Origin: Peptostreptococcaceae bacterium pGA-8
GTDB taxonomy: Bacteria > Bacillota > Clostridia > Peptostreptococcales > Anaerovoracaceae
Direction of reading: 5' to 3'
Length of the DNA: 64,000 bases
Assembly: GCA_900112915.1 (NCBI GenBank)
Contig: FONK01000007.1
Span: 51,648 to 115,647, forward strand
The notes beneath the pieces are model-generated. The model searched no databases, was not told the origin of the DNA, and saw only the letters and a list, made by a program, of their open reading frames with translations. Positions 27,518 through 36,964 of the stretch are shown piece by piece (within the stretch, counting starts at the first letter, position 1; each line of letters starts with the position of its first letter). The position numbers and the translations under genes were made by a program.

Positions 27518-28666
27518 ATGAAAAGATTTAAGGCGAAAGCGTTTAGTGGAATTATGGCATTTATCTTACTATTTACTGCACTATTTACTGCAATGCCGTC
27601 AATTACATATGCAGAGCAATATCCTAACGGTACCTATTCTGTGCCGGTCAGCCTGTCGGGAGGAAGCATGGGACACAACAATGTAGCTTCTCCCTGTACA
27701 GTTACAATAGAAAATGGCAATATCTATGCCGACATCATATTTAAACGAGTTACGCCACCATGGCATGCACCACGATATGAGTGGTTACGAACATCAAAGG
27801 GTACGGTAATGCCTGTTGTGGATGAAGCTAATTATACCAACACCTTCTATCGGGTTCCTATTGAAAGCCTGGGCAGTGTGCCGATTACTACATTGTCATC
27901 GGCAATGTCCGAGGCTCATGAAATTAATTACACTCTATATTTTGACCCTAATTCAATTTTAAACCCACACAACTCCGGAGGCTCATCTGCTGAAGGCAAC
28001 TCTTCATCTTCCACAGGAACATCCTCCGGTGGCAGCACTAAAAGTGACGATAATAAGGATGGGGAGGATTCGGAGAGACACGATAAAGATGAAGATACTG
28101 CTGGAGGTGAAGATATTAAGAATACTGTAAGTGTTAAAAATTCACATGGTATGTATACCAGCACTTCTAAAGAGCAATTAGAGTCAGCTAAAGGAAAATC
28201 TCTTCATTTAACTACATCCAAGGGGGATGTGATTTTTGATAAAGCTGCTGTTGAGAGCATAATAAAGAATGCTGACGGCGGAATTACTTTGTCAATGAAA
28301 AAATCCAAGGGGAACAAGAAGTACATCAGTATCTTTGAACTAACGCTTAAGGACGATAAGGGCAAAACTCTTTTTAAAGAGAGCGGTTCTGCCGGCATTG
28401 CCAAAATAAGACTTAAGCTTGATAAGAAATTTGCAAAGGCAAAAAGAGTATTTGTATTTGACTTAAATAAGGATGGAGAAAAGCTCTCTGCCCTATATGA
28501 TAAAAAAACAAATTCGGTCGAGTTTGAAGCAAGCTATTTGTCTAAATACGGTGTAAGTGATAAGAACCCTTCATCCAACTATCTGCTCTATGGAGGAATG
28601 GTGCTGATTGCGGTAGGCTTAGCTTTATTCTTTGCATTTAGGACAGTGAAAAAAAGAAGAGGTTAA
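27518..28666 (+). CDS. Membrane-anchored extracellular protein with NEAT-like domain, B12-regulated
   Basis: Signal peptide about 1-32 (cut near TYAEQ). Residues about 35-145 look like a NEAT-type domain (NGTYSVPVSLSGGSMGHNN, DPNS end). Where heme-binding NEAT domains carry YxxxY, this one reads HEINY (His134, Tyr138). A Ser/Gly/Asp/Glu-rich linker (about 153-195) leads to a second beta-rich domain (about 205-350), then a C-terminal membrane helix and KKRRG. No sortase motif, so it remains in the membrane. It is the first gene after the riboswitch and is two bases from the binding lipoprotein gene; a corrinoid-capture role is inferred from context. Confidence 0.75.
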   Translation: MKRFKAKAFSGIMAFILLFTALFTAMPSITYAEQYPNGTYSVPVSLSGGSMGHNNVASPCTVTIENGNIYADIIFKRVTPPWHAPRYEWLRTSKGTVMPVVDEANYTNTFYRVPIESLGSVPITTLSSAMSEAHEINYTLYFDPNSILNPHNSGGSSAEGNSSSSTGTSSGGSTKSDDNKDGEDSERHDKDEDTAGGEDIKNTVSVKNSHGMYTSTSKEQLESAKGKSLHLTTSKGDVIFDKAAVESIIKNADGGITLSMKKSKGNKKYISIFELTLKDDKGKTLFKESGSAGIAKIRLKLDKKFAKAKRVFVFDLNKDGEKLSALYDKKTNSVEFEASYLSKYGVSDKNPSSNYLLYGGMVLIAVGLALFFAFRTVKKRRG

Positions 28667-28668
28667 CA

Positions 28669-29832
28669 ATGAATGTAAAATCGAACAATAGCTTAAATTT
28701 AAAGCTTGCAATACTGGCAGCAGGTTTAGTTTTTTTTCTTATATTAACAGGCTGCGGTAAGGCTAAAAAAGGGGATAAAGCTCCTGAAATTGCCGGTCTG
28801 AGCTTTGAAAAAAAGCTTGATTTATCATATGCAAAGACCTTTAAGGTCTATAGATATGAAGGTGGCTTTGACCTTGTGCACATAGATGAGGTGGGGGACT
28901 ATTTGATTGTACCGGAGGGAAAGAAGGCGCCTTCAGATCTGGATAAGGAGATAATTGCTTTAAATAAGCCGTTAAGAAATATATACCTTCAAGCTACTTC
29001 CGCAATGGCTCTTATAAATGATATCGGTGCAATGGAAAACTTAAAATTTTCCGGTACAAATGTAGAAGGATGGCAGATACAGCCTCCAATTGATGCACTG
29101 AATAGGGGAGATTTAATTTTTGCCGGTAAATATAGCGCACCGGATTATGAACTACTGGTTGATGAAAAATGCAACCTGGCGATTGAATCAACGATGATCT
29201 ATCATACTCCGGAGGTTAAGGAAAAGCTGGAAGAGCTGGGCATCAATGTGCTTGTGGAAAAATCAAGCTACGAAGCGCACCCACTTGGGAGATTTGAGTG
29301 GATAAAGTTGTATGGAATTTTATTTGATAAGGAAGAGGAAGCCGAAAGATCCTTTGAGGAACAACTGGAAATTGTAAACAAGGTTAAGGATAACGAGAAC
29401 ACAGGGAAGACTGTTGCATATTTCTACATAAATTCCCACGGTGGTGTAGTTACAAGAAAGTCCAATGATTATGTATCCAAGATGATTAAAATGGCAGGCG
29501 GCAACTATATATTTGATGATTTAAGCGATGATACTAAGCTGTCAACTATTAATATGACAATTGAAGAGTTTTATGCTTCTGCTAAGGATGTTGACATTTT
29601 AATCTACAACAGCAGTATTATGGAAGAAGTTCATAGTATTGACGAGTTAATTAATTTAAGCCCTGTCCTAACTGATTTTAAGGCTGTTAAAAATGGTAAC
29701 TGTTGGTGTACAGGGAAAAACCTGTTTCAGGAAACAAACAGCATAGGCGGGATAATTAAAGATATGCACAAGATTTTTAATGCCGGTGCAGGGGATGCAA
29801 CAGAATTAGATTATTTTACCAAGATTAAATAG
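28669..29832 (+). CDS. Substrate-binding lipoprotein of a cobalamin-type ABC importer
   Basis: Extracellular solute-binding lipoprotein of the BtuF/FecB helical-backbone fold (387 residues). The lipobox is LILTGC near residue 35, so the mature Cys is lipidated. Two lobes are visible, with RNIYLQATSAMALINDIGAMENLKFSG at the front and KTVAYFYINSHGGVVTRKSNDYVSKMIKMAGG later. It overlaps functionally with the permease and ATPase genes immediately downstream. Iron-siderophore, heme and cobalamin binders share this fold; the riboswitch favours cobalamin or a precursor. Confidence 0.85.
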   Translation: MNVKSNNSLNLKLAILAAGLVFFLILTGCGKAKKGDKAPEIAGLSFEKKLDLSYAKTFKVYRYEGGFDLVHIDEVGDYLIVPEGKKAPSDLDKEIIALNKPLRNIYLQATSAMALINDIGAMENLKFSGTNVEGWQIQPPIDALNRGDLIFAGKYSAPDYELLVDEKCNLAIESTMIYHTPEVKEKLEELGINVLVEKSSYEAHPLGRFEWIKLYGILFDKEEEAERSFEEQLEIVNKVKDNENTGKTVAYFYINSHGGVVTRKSNDYVSKMIKMAGGNYIFDDLSDDTKLSTINMTIEEFYASAKDVDILIYNSSIMEEVHSIDELINLSPVLTDFKAVKNGNCWCTGKNLFQETNSIGGIIKDMHKIFNAGAGDATELDYFTKIK

Positions 29833-29851
29833 ATCGAAAGGAAATATCATA

Positions 29852-30886
29852 TTGGAATATTCTTACAAACAAAATATAGGTAAGTATGCCAGGTACAATG
29901 CGGTTTTCATCCTCCTCATAGTAGCATATATCGCCTTAACAATTTGGAACATAAATTCCGGCAGTGTTGATATCAGCATTAGAGATATATGTAAAATCAT
30001 ATTTACAGGTGAAGGTGAACCTATAAGCTACAATATAATTTGGAAAATCAGGCTTCCAAGAATACTGACGGCAGGATTATTAGGCGGTGCCCTGGCATTG
30101 GCAGGATTTTTATTACAGACATTTTTTAACAATCCAATTGCGGGGCCCTTCGTGTTGGGAATTTCTTCAGGAGCGAAGCTGTTCGTAGCAGTAGTGATGA
30201 TAGTCATACTTAAATATGCAGGCACGATTTCCTCACTTTCCATGGTGGGAGCGGCCTTCTTAGGTTCGCTTATATCAATGGGATTCGTCCTTTTGGCTGC
30301 GCGCAAGGTTAGGCAGATGCCCATGCTTCTTGTAACCGGCATAATGATAAGCTATATATGCTCAGCCATAACGGAATTTTTAATCACATTCGCTAAGGAT
30401 TCGGACATTGTAAATCTTCACAATTGGTCCCAAGGAAGCTTTTCAGGCATGGATTGGGACAGCGTATGGGTTTGCACCGTAATCGTAGGAATCGCTACTT
30501 TGACAGTCTTTCTGCTCTCCAAGCCCATAGGTGCATATCAGATGGGAGAGAGCTATGCACAGAGCATGGGATTGAATATTAAAACCTTTAGAGTGGTTTT
30601 AATTCTTCTTTCAAGTCTTCTTGCAGGATGTGTGACAGCCTTTGCAGGACCAATCTCCTTTGTCGGGATTGCAGTTCCACATTTGATCAAGCTGTCCCTC
30701 AATACATCGAAGCCGATAATCGTAATCCCTGCCGCATTTTTAGGTGGCGGAGTCTTTTGTTTGTTCTGCGATTATATTGCAAGAACTGTTTTTTCTCCGG
30801 TGGAATTAAGCATAAGCACTGTAACTGCAATGTTCGGTGCACCTATTGTAATAGTGATGCTTATTAGAAGACAAGGGCAGAGGTGA
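29852..30886 (+). CDS. Permease of a cobalamin-type ABC importer (FecCD/BtuC family)
   Basis: Polytopic inner-membrane subunit of about ten helices, forming the translocation path as a dimer. The start is TTG 29852, nine bases after GAAAGGA; 344 residues. Family motifs: RLPRILTAGLLGGALALAGFLLQTFFNNPIAGPFVLGISSGA-type sequence (about 66-110) and CVTAFAGPISFVGIAVPHLIK, which contacts the ATPase. It overlaps the next gene. Confidence 0.9.
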   Translation: MEYSYKQNIGKYARYNAVFILLIVAYIALTIWNINSGSVDISIRDICKIIFTGEGEPISYNIIWKIRLPRILTAGLLGGALALAGFLLQTFFNNPIAGPFVLGISSGAKLFVAVVMIVILKYAGTISSLSMVGAAFLGSLISMGFVLLAARKVRQMPMLLVTGIMISYICSAITEFLITFAKDSDIVNLHNWSQGSFSGMDWDSVWVCTVIVGIATLTVFLLSKPIGAYQMGESYAQSMGLNIKTFRVVLILLSSLLAGCVTAFAGPISFVGIAVPHLIKLSLNTSKPIIVIPAAFLGGGVFCLFCDYIARTVFSPVELSISTVTAMFGAPIVIVMLIRRQGQR

Positions 30887-30888
30887 TT

Positions 30889-31995
30889 ATGGATAAGAAT
30901 TGCTATTATTTTCATACTAAGGACCTCAGCGTGGGTTATAAAGGCAAGCCACTTATAAGGGATATTTCAATCGGTCTGCATAAGGGAGAAATTCTTACCC
31001 TTATAGGTCCTAACGGCTCAGGAAAATCGACTATATTGAAGAGCATAACCAAGCATTTACAGGCTATTGCAGGGGACAGTTTTGTAGAAGAAATTTCGGT
31101 GAAGAGCCTGAGCTATAAAGAGCTGTCAAAGAAGATGGCGGTTGTTTTAACTGAACGTTTAAGACCGGAAATGATGTCGTGCAGAGATATTGTTTCAACA
31201 GGGAGATATCCATATACCGGAACTATGGGAATTCTTTCAGAGGAAGACAAAAAAATTGTAGACGAGGCTCTGCAGAAGGTTCACGGAGAAGACTTAAGCG
31301 ACAGAGATTTTTTGTCAATCAGTGATGGCCAAAAGCAGAGAATTCTTCTTGCCAGAGCAATTTGCCAGAAACCTGAAATTATAATACTTGATGAGCCTAC
31401 ATCCTTCCTCGATATTAAGCACAAGCTTGAGCTGTTGACTATTTTGAGACAAATGGCTAAGGATGAAAACATAACGGTAATCATGTCTCTACATGAGATT
31501 GATTTGGCACAAAAAATATCAGATAAAATAATGTGCGTCAAAGGTGAAATGATTGAAAATTTCGGTACTCCAAAAGAAATATTTACTAAGGAGATAATTA
31601 CAAGCCTATATGAAATCGAAGAAGGTGCATACAATATATCCTTTGGCAGCGTTGAGCTTCCAAAGCCCGTTGGTGAGGCTAAAACCTTTGTAATATCAAG
31701 CTGTGGCTCAGGTATAGAGGTCTTTAGACATTTGCAAAAGGAAAAGATACCATTTTATTGCGGAATAATATATGAGAATGATTTGGATTATTCCGTTGCA
31801 GTAAGCCTTGCAACGGAAGTGGTTACAGCCACGCCCTTTGAGGAGATAACTGACGAGCAATATGCACGGGCGATAAAGCTTATAGACCTATGTGATCATG
31901 TAATCAAAACGGATTTTCCCATAGGTAAATCGAACAAACGAATAGAGGATTTGGTCAAGTATGCCGAAATGAAGGATATTCTGGAATGTAGATAG
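30889..31995 (+). CDS. ATP-binding subunit of the cobalamin-type ABC importer with C-terminal extension
   Basis: Powers the importer encoded just upstream. ATG 30889 is preferred, with AGAGGTG just before it; a GTG at 30883 is possible. Walker A is GPNGSGKST, signature LSISDGQKQRI, Walker B IIILDEPTSFLD, switch His in MSLHEID. Residues up to about 250 are standard for FecE/BtuD. The last about 115 residues (from VELPKPVGEAKTFVISSCGSG) form an extra alpha/beta domain found in some clostridial and delta-proteobacterial relatives; its role is unknown. It is the last transport gene before the anchored proteins. Confidence 0.88.
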   Translation: MDKNCYYFHTKDLSVGYKGKPLIRDISIGLHKGEILTLIGPNGSGKSTILKSITKHLQAIAGDSFVEEISVKSLSYKELSKKMAVVLTERLRPEMMSCRDIVSTGRYPYTGTMGILSEEDKKIVDEALQKVHGEDLSDRDFLSISDGQKQRILLARAICQKPEIIILDEPTSFLDIKHKLELLTILRQMAKDENITVIMSLHEIDLAQKISDKIMCVKGEMIENFGTPKEIFTKEIITSLYEIEEGAYNISFGSVELPKPVGEAKTFVISSCGSGIEVFRHLQKEKIPFYCGIIYENDLDYSVAVSLATEVVTATPFEEITDEQYARAIKLIDLCDHVIKTDFPIGKSNKRIEDLVKYAEMKDILECR

Positions 31996-32104
31996 CGGCG
32001 GCATATAAAAATGTTTAGAGGATGGCGGGAGAAATTTAATGATTTTGTCATCTTATAAAATAATTTTATTTTACTGATTGATGTGAAAGATGAAAGGAGT
32101 AAAT

Positions 32105-33661
32105 GTGAAAAGAATAGTTAGAAATTTAATGGTAATGCTCATGGCATTTGCTGTAGTATTTTCCCCAATACAGCAGGCCTTTGCCGTTACTGAAGAGGTA
32201 CAGGGAACCCCGGATCCGAACTTTAATGTCGTTACAGACATTAAGGACGGTGTTTATGAATGTAACGCTGATGACTTATATGTTGAGGGCGCGAAGATGC
32301 ATCCTCCTAAGATGACAGTAAAGAACATTGTCGTTTCAAAGGGAAGGGCAACTGCAACAGTTGTCTTCAACAAAAAAACCTACTCAAAATTTAGAATTAA
32401 TTTTGAAACAAGGGATACTAAAAATGATAATAATTCCTACCTTGAAAATGCCCCGATAAAAATAGGGGAAAAGATGGGAGTACAAGGATATTCCACTTTA
32501 ATGGATAAGTGGGTAGGTCCATTCTTTATGGTTATTCCTAAAGACAAATTGGTTGATAACACTGCAGATTACACTAAGGTAGATGAAGCAATTAAGAAGG
32601 TTCCTGCAGATCTTAGTAAGTATACTGATGACACTGTAAAGGCGCTTAACACTGCGTTGGCAGCTGTTAACCGTACCAAGTCAAAGACTGCTCAGGCTGA
32701 AGTTGATAAAATGGCATCAGATATTGAAACCGCCATAGGAAATCTTAAAGAAAAACCGGTTAAAGCAGATACAAAGCTGGCTCCCGGAATTTATAAGATT
32801 GAGCCCAGAAGCGATGAGGATGACCCTTCAACCTGCGGAATTGATACAGGCAAGAGCAAGATGTTTAGAATTATGGGAGGAACCGTTACAATTGGCGTAA
32901 ACGGTAAGCCTGTAAGTGTTGATATATATCTAAGCGGACAGGGCTATGATGCTTTATACTCAGGTGAGAAAATGGATCAAATGCCTAAGGGTATTATAAC
33001 CAAGGAAAATATCAACAAGCTTTGGACAAAGGCGGAGCTGCCATTCAGTGAGGCGGCAGTCTATCAAGAAGGTATGCTTGATGGAACATCTCTTTACCAT
33101 TTTGATTTCGCTGTACCTGAAAATTCCATTGATGAATTTATAAAAATCGGTGGTCACTCAGCTAAGTATGATCAATGGTCACATAAGGAAATGAAGATTA
33201 ACGGTGACAGATTGACTAAAATTTCTGATTTGCCTGAGCTAAAGGTTGAAATCAAAACGGAAAACATAAATTTAGATAAGGGTGAAGCTGTTTTTAGAGT
33301 TCCAAATGTTGAGGTGAGCAATTTTGTATCACTTAAAGTAGATAATAAAGACGTAGAGAAGGATGAATACACCTTAACAAAGGGCAGCATAATCATAAGC
33401 CTAAAGAAAGCCTTCCTTGAAAAAATCGGAACGGGAGAGCACACCATCAGCGTTGAAACCAAGAAAGGTGTAGCAGAGACAAAGTTCACAGTTAATGGAA
33501 AAGCAGCGGGCAATAAAACTACAGCTGCTGCAGCCTCAACCAAGACTACAACTGCAGGCACACCAAAAACAGGAGATGGAAATTCTCTTATGGTGTCAAT
33601 GATTTTGTTAATTCTTGCTGCTTTGTCAATTACAGCTGTAGCAAAGGCTAACAAAAAATAG
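32105..33661 (+). CDS. Sortase-anchored surface protein with two NEAT-like domains
   Basis: GTG 32105, five bases after AAAGGAG, gives a normal signal peptide (KRIVRNLMVMLMAFAVVFSP, cut near AFAVT) and 518 residues; ATG 32090 is the alternative. A NEAT-like domain (about 45-150, KDGVYECNADDLY..., VGPFFMVIPKDKL) is followed by a helical FIVAR-like stretch (160-215), a second NEAT-like domain (about 225-370, APGIYKIEPRSDED, SKMFRIMGGTVTIGVNG) and an X2-like Ig module (about 380-465). The tail is TPKTGDG, a helix and NKK. The mixed architecture suits binding at the wall and passing a ligand inwards. It probably belongs to the riboswitch operon, 109 bases after the ATPase gene. Confidence 0.78.
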   Translation: MKRIVRNLMVMLMAFAVVFSPIQQAFAVTEEVQGTPDPNFNVVTDIKDGVYECNADDLYVEGAKMHPPKMTVKNIVVSKGRATATVVFNKKTYSKFRINFETRDTKNDNNSYLENAPIKIGEKMGVQGYSTLMDKWVGPFFMVIPKDKLVDNTADYTKVDEAIKKVPADLSKYTDDTVKALNTALAAVNRTKSKTAQAEVDKMASDIETAIGNLKEKPVKADTKLAPGIYKIEPRSDEDDPSTCGIDTGKSKMFRIMGGTVTIGVNGKPVSVDIYLSGQGYDALYSGEKMDQMPKGIITKENINKLWTKAELPFSEAAVYQEGMLDGTSLYHFDFAVPENSIDEFIKIGGHSAKYDQWSHKEMKINGDRLTKISDLPELKVEIKTENINLDKGEAVFRVPNVEVSNFVSLKVDNKDVEKDEYTLTKGSIIISLKKAFLEKIGTGEHTISVETKKGVAETKFTVNGKAAGNKTTAAAASTKTTTAGTPKTGDGNSLMVSMILLILAALSITAVAKANKK

Positions 33662-33710
33662 ACTGAATAAGGCAAATTCATTAACATAACGCAAAAAGTA
33701 AAATAAAATT

Positions 33711-33748
33711 CAGATAGCCTTTTGAGATATTTTTCAAAAGGCTATCTG
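33711..33748 (+). terminator. Long perfect hairpin between the two anchored-protein genes
   Basis: CAGATAGCCTTTTGA (33711-33725) and TCAAAAGGCTATCTG (33734-33748) form a perfect 15-bp stem with an 8-base loop. The tail CTTAATT is poor in T, so it may be a partial terminator or RNA-processing/stability element. Confidence 0.6.
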
Positions 33749-33787
33749 CTTAATTAAAATAATCTATTTTATATTTGGAGATAATAT

Positions 33788-36700
33788 ATGAAAACGCTAA
33801 AAAGAATTATGGTAATAGTAATGTCCTTTGTCGTTGCTGTTACTCTTTTCCAACCATTGACCGTTACGGCAGAAACTGATGGAGAAGCGGGTCAAAATAG
33901 TGAGTACTTTACAGATGGAATTCTAAAGGATGGGACCTATGATATCGAAGCTGAGACCGACAGCTCAATGTTTGCTGCAACTAAGACAACGCTTGTTGCG
34001 GAAAAGGGCAAAATGTATGCCATCATGACCCTTAAAGGGCAAAATTTTATTAAAATTTATATGGGAGGAGCTGACGAGGCCAAGGCTGCAGAAGAATCGG
34101 GAAACGAAGAGGCAATAATTGGCAGTATGCTCGGATACACGGATAATACTGCTAATATCAGGACTTTTTGGCCGATTCCGGTTTCTGCTCTGGACAAAAA
34201 AATCAGCATTTCAGGTAAGTCAAGAAAAAAGAATAAAGGCTGGTATGCCCATGACATAGTGTTTAAATCAAATACACTTAAACTGATAGATATCAAACCT
34301 GTTCATCCTACAGACGAAAAGAATGCAATGAAGAGAATATATTCAAAATATGTTGACGGCAATATATTTGAAAGTCCCGATGCAGCCATAAGCAAAAGCT
34401 TAAGTGGAGATAACTATACAATTCCATATACTAAGGCTGATGGCAGCGGTCCGATTACTCAAGTTAAGTTTTCAAGGGAAAAGAGCGGTGATTACATAGG
34501 AGCGTGGCATATAAGTGAAGAAGATAACGCTAAGGCATTTTCCAATAAGAAGAAGGATTTAAAACCGACTTCAAGTAAGGCGAGAAAAATAAAAAGAGGC
34601 AGCGAGGATATTAACATAACTGCAAAATTAAGGCTATATGACAAAAATTCAACTGTAAATTGGGATGATGAGAAATCACCATATCTTGCAGAGCTGCCCT
34701 TCAACATTACTATTAAAGCAGCGCCTGCCGATATCAAAGTAAGCTTTTTAATCAAGGATAAAAAAACCGGCAAGCAGATAGATAATGCCGCTGTAAAGCT
34801 TGTAGACGCTGCCAACAACGAAGTAAAGCCGGGTGAGGATAAAGTTTTCACACTAAAGGGAAGTGAAAAATACAGCTTGGAAGTTTCTGCACCGGACTAT
34901 GTTGACTTAAATGGAAATGAAGTATTCAAAACCACCTACTATCCTGGTAAGGATGAAATCTGCGAGATTGAACTTTTAGCAAAAAAAGACAGTAATCACA
35001 AAGTTAAATTCAATATATTGGACCTTGACAAAAAAGAAATTAAGAATCCTAAGCTTGAAGTGACAAAGCAAGGCGGAGGTGAGAAAGTAAAACCTGACGA
35101 AGATGGGAGGTACACCTTATTTGATGGCAAAGCATATTATTACAGTGTAGAAGCGGATGGGTACATATCACATAAGGATATTCAATTAAGTGTAACAGAG
35201 GACAAAAATATTGAAGTTTTGATGAAGCCTGTATTGAAGGAATATAAGGTCAAATTCAATGTTGAGAGCAATAAGTCCTACGATAAAATAAATCAGCCAT
35301 ACACTATAAAAGTAACCTGCAATAAGGATGGAAAACAGGAAGAACTGAAGACCAACACGGATAATAGCTATACCATTAAGAGAGATGTCGAGTACACTGT
35401 TACAGTTAATTCTGACGGATATGATGAATGCGTGGAAACCTTTATTGAAAATGGCGATGAAGGAGAAATTGAAAAGAGAATCCTTTTGATAAGAAATAAT
35501 AGGGGGCTTTTAAAGGATTCTATTGAATCAGCCAATAACCTGAAGCGGGATGTGAAAGAAGGGACTGAGCCGGGGAACTTTCCTGTAGGCACTATAAAAA
35601 CCTTGGATGATGCAATCTCAAAGGCAAATGCCGTCTTTTTAAATGAAAAATCAAAAGACGAAGATTTAGATAGGGAGAAGGATGCCTTGGAAAAAGTTCT
35701 AAAGAGTGTAAGACGAGCCCAACTCCCTGAAGAGGCGACAGTAAAGATCAGAGTAAACAGAGCAGCGGGAGCTGCACCTGAGATTTTTGAGATACATGCT
35801 TTAGCCACCTTGGCAGCCCAGTACAAGTATGATAAGCCTGCAAGCTATCGGAAGAAGGTCACACCTTTAGATGCGGCTATTGCCTTACATCTTGAGTTAT
35901 ATGGAGATGATTTTGCAAAGGATCCGAAGAAATATTTACAATATGATGAATTTATGGGAAGTCCCGGTCTCATATTTGCAAGCCCTTTTGCAAGCTCATA
36001 TTCAGGCTTTAAGCATAATGACTTCAATAATGTGCATTTCAGTAAGTTTAGACTTGTAGACGGCGATACTCTGTCCATGTATGTTTATGATATAAAACAT
36101 GCAAGACACACAGAGTACTTATATTTTGAAAAAAATCAGTTTGATACTGAGACGGGGAAAACTGTAAGAGCAAATCTTTACGGCTCTGACGCCCTGTGGG
36201 CACCTAATAATGAGCATCATCCTGAGGAAGGGTTTACGGTAGAGCTTGAAGAGCAGAAGACAAAGGCTATCGTTACAGCAAAAGGAAAAAGTGACGATAA
36301 GGGAAACGTTGAATTTTCTTTTGAAAAACCGGGAACATATCTGATTAAGTCTGTTGCAAAAGATGGCATAGAGGCAGTAATCCTCCCATATATAAAGGTT
36401 GCTGTAAGAGAAAAACCTAAGTCATTGGTTCAGCATACGAAACCCCTTGAAATGCAGCTAAAGGGCTTTGACGGATATGAGCTTGAAATCTTTGATATCT
36501 ATTTTACGGCGGGTACGGATATGGAGGAGCATATTATACCTGAGGAAATGGTGGATGTAAAAGTAGATTTGAAAAAAATAGGAACCGATAATTTGCAGAT
36601 ATTCCATCAAAAACCGGATGGACAATTGGAAGAAATAAAAGAATTCCGGCTGACCGGCAAGACCGTTCTGTTTAAGTCAAAGGATTTTTCCCCGTACATT

Positions 36701-36901
36701 TTTGCTAATAAAAAAGTCGTTGCCGGCAATCAAAATAAGGCCTCTAAAGAGAATTCCTCAAAGGAAACAAAGGTGCCGGCTGCAAAGAAGGAGAAAGAGA
36801 CACCGTCCACAGGCGATAATAGCAATATTCCGATTAATGTAACGGTTATAGCAGCTGCAGCTATAATAGGAGCTATGGCAAAAAGAAAATTGCAAAAATA
36901 A
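33788..36901 (+). CDS. Large sortase-anchored surface protein with NEAT-like and transcobalamin-like (DUF4430) regions
   Basis: Signal peptide 1-29 (cut near VTAET). Residues about 43-170 form a NEAT-like domain (LKDGTYDIEAETDSSMF, MTLKGQNFIKIYMGG, IPVSALDKKI, KGWYAHDIVF). Residues about 311-570 are repeated beta modules with PEGA/carboxypeptidase-regulatory character. A helical FIVAR-like segment spans about 575-645. Residues about 650-770 (VKIRVNRAAG, VTPLDAAIALHLELYG, RLVDGDTLSMYVYD) resemble DUF4430, the fold of the transcobalamin C-terminal domain; this is a tentative match. An Ig-like part follows to 873. The tail is TPSTGD, helix and KRKLQK. At 1037 residues it may project furthest from the cell. 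Confidence 0.75.
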   Translation: MKTLKRIMVIVMSFVVAVTLFQPLTVTAETDGEAGQNSEYFTDGILKDGTYDIEAETDSSMFAATKTTLVAEKGKMYAIMTLKGQNFIKIYMGGADEAKAAEESGNEEAIIGSMLGYTDNTANIRTFWPIPVSALDKKISISGKSRKKNKGWYAHDIVFKSNTLKLIDIKPVHPTDEKNAMKRIYSKYVDGNIFESPDAAISKSLSGDNYTIPYTKADGSGPITQVKFSREKSGDYIGAWHISEEDNAKAFSNKKKDLKPTSSKARKIKRGSEDINITAKLRLYDKNSTVNWDDEKSPYLAELPFNITIKAAPADIKVSFLIKDKKTGKQIDNAAVKLVDAANNEVKPGEDKVFTLKGSEKYSLEVSAPDYVDLNGNEVFKTTYYPGKDEICEIELLAKKDSNHKVKFNILDLDKKEIKNPKLEVTKQGGGEKVKPDEDGRYTLFDGKAYYYSVEADGYISHKDIQLSVTEDKNIEVLMKPVLKEYKVKFNVESNKSYDKINQPYTIKVTCNKDGKQEELKTNTDNSYTIKRDVEYTVTVNSDGYDECVETFIENGDEGEIEKRILLIRNNRGLLKDSIESANNLKRDVKEGTEPGNFPVGTIKTLDDAISKANAVFLNEKSKDEDLDREKDALEKVLKSVRRAQLPEEATVKIRVNRAAGAAPEIFEIHALATLAAQYKYDKPASYRKKVTPLDAAIALHLELYGDDFAKDPKKYLQYDEFMGSPGLIFASPFASSYSGFKHNDFNNVHFSKFRLVDGDTLSMYVYDIKHARHTEYLYFEKNQFDTETGKTVRANLYGSDALWAPNNEHHPEEGFTVELEEQKTKAIVTAKGKSDDKGNVEFSFEKPGTYLIKSVAKDGIEAVILPYIKVAVREKPKSLVQHTKPLEMQLKGFDGYELEIFDIYFTAGTDMEEHIIPEEMVDVKVDLKKIGTDNLQIFHQKPDGQLEEIKEFRLTGKTVLFKSKDFSPYIFANKKVVAGNQNKASKENSSKETKVPAAKKEKETPSTGDNSNIPINVTVIAAAAIIGAMAKRKLQK

Positions 36902-36964
36902 TAGAGAATGTAAATCTTTAATTAAATTTTTTTAAAGCTAAAGGTATGAAATGCGTTTTTCTTC

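Noticed and set aside
27518..36901. Naming the operon as an Isd-type heme uptake system
   Set aside because: The NEAT-like domains lack the standard YxxxY where I could check, and a B12 riboswitch heads the operon; heme remains possible but is not the best reading.
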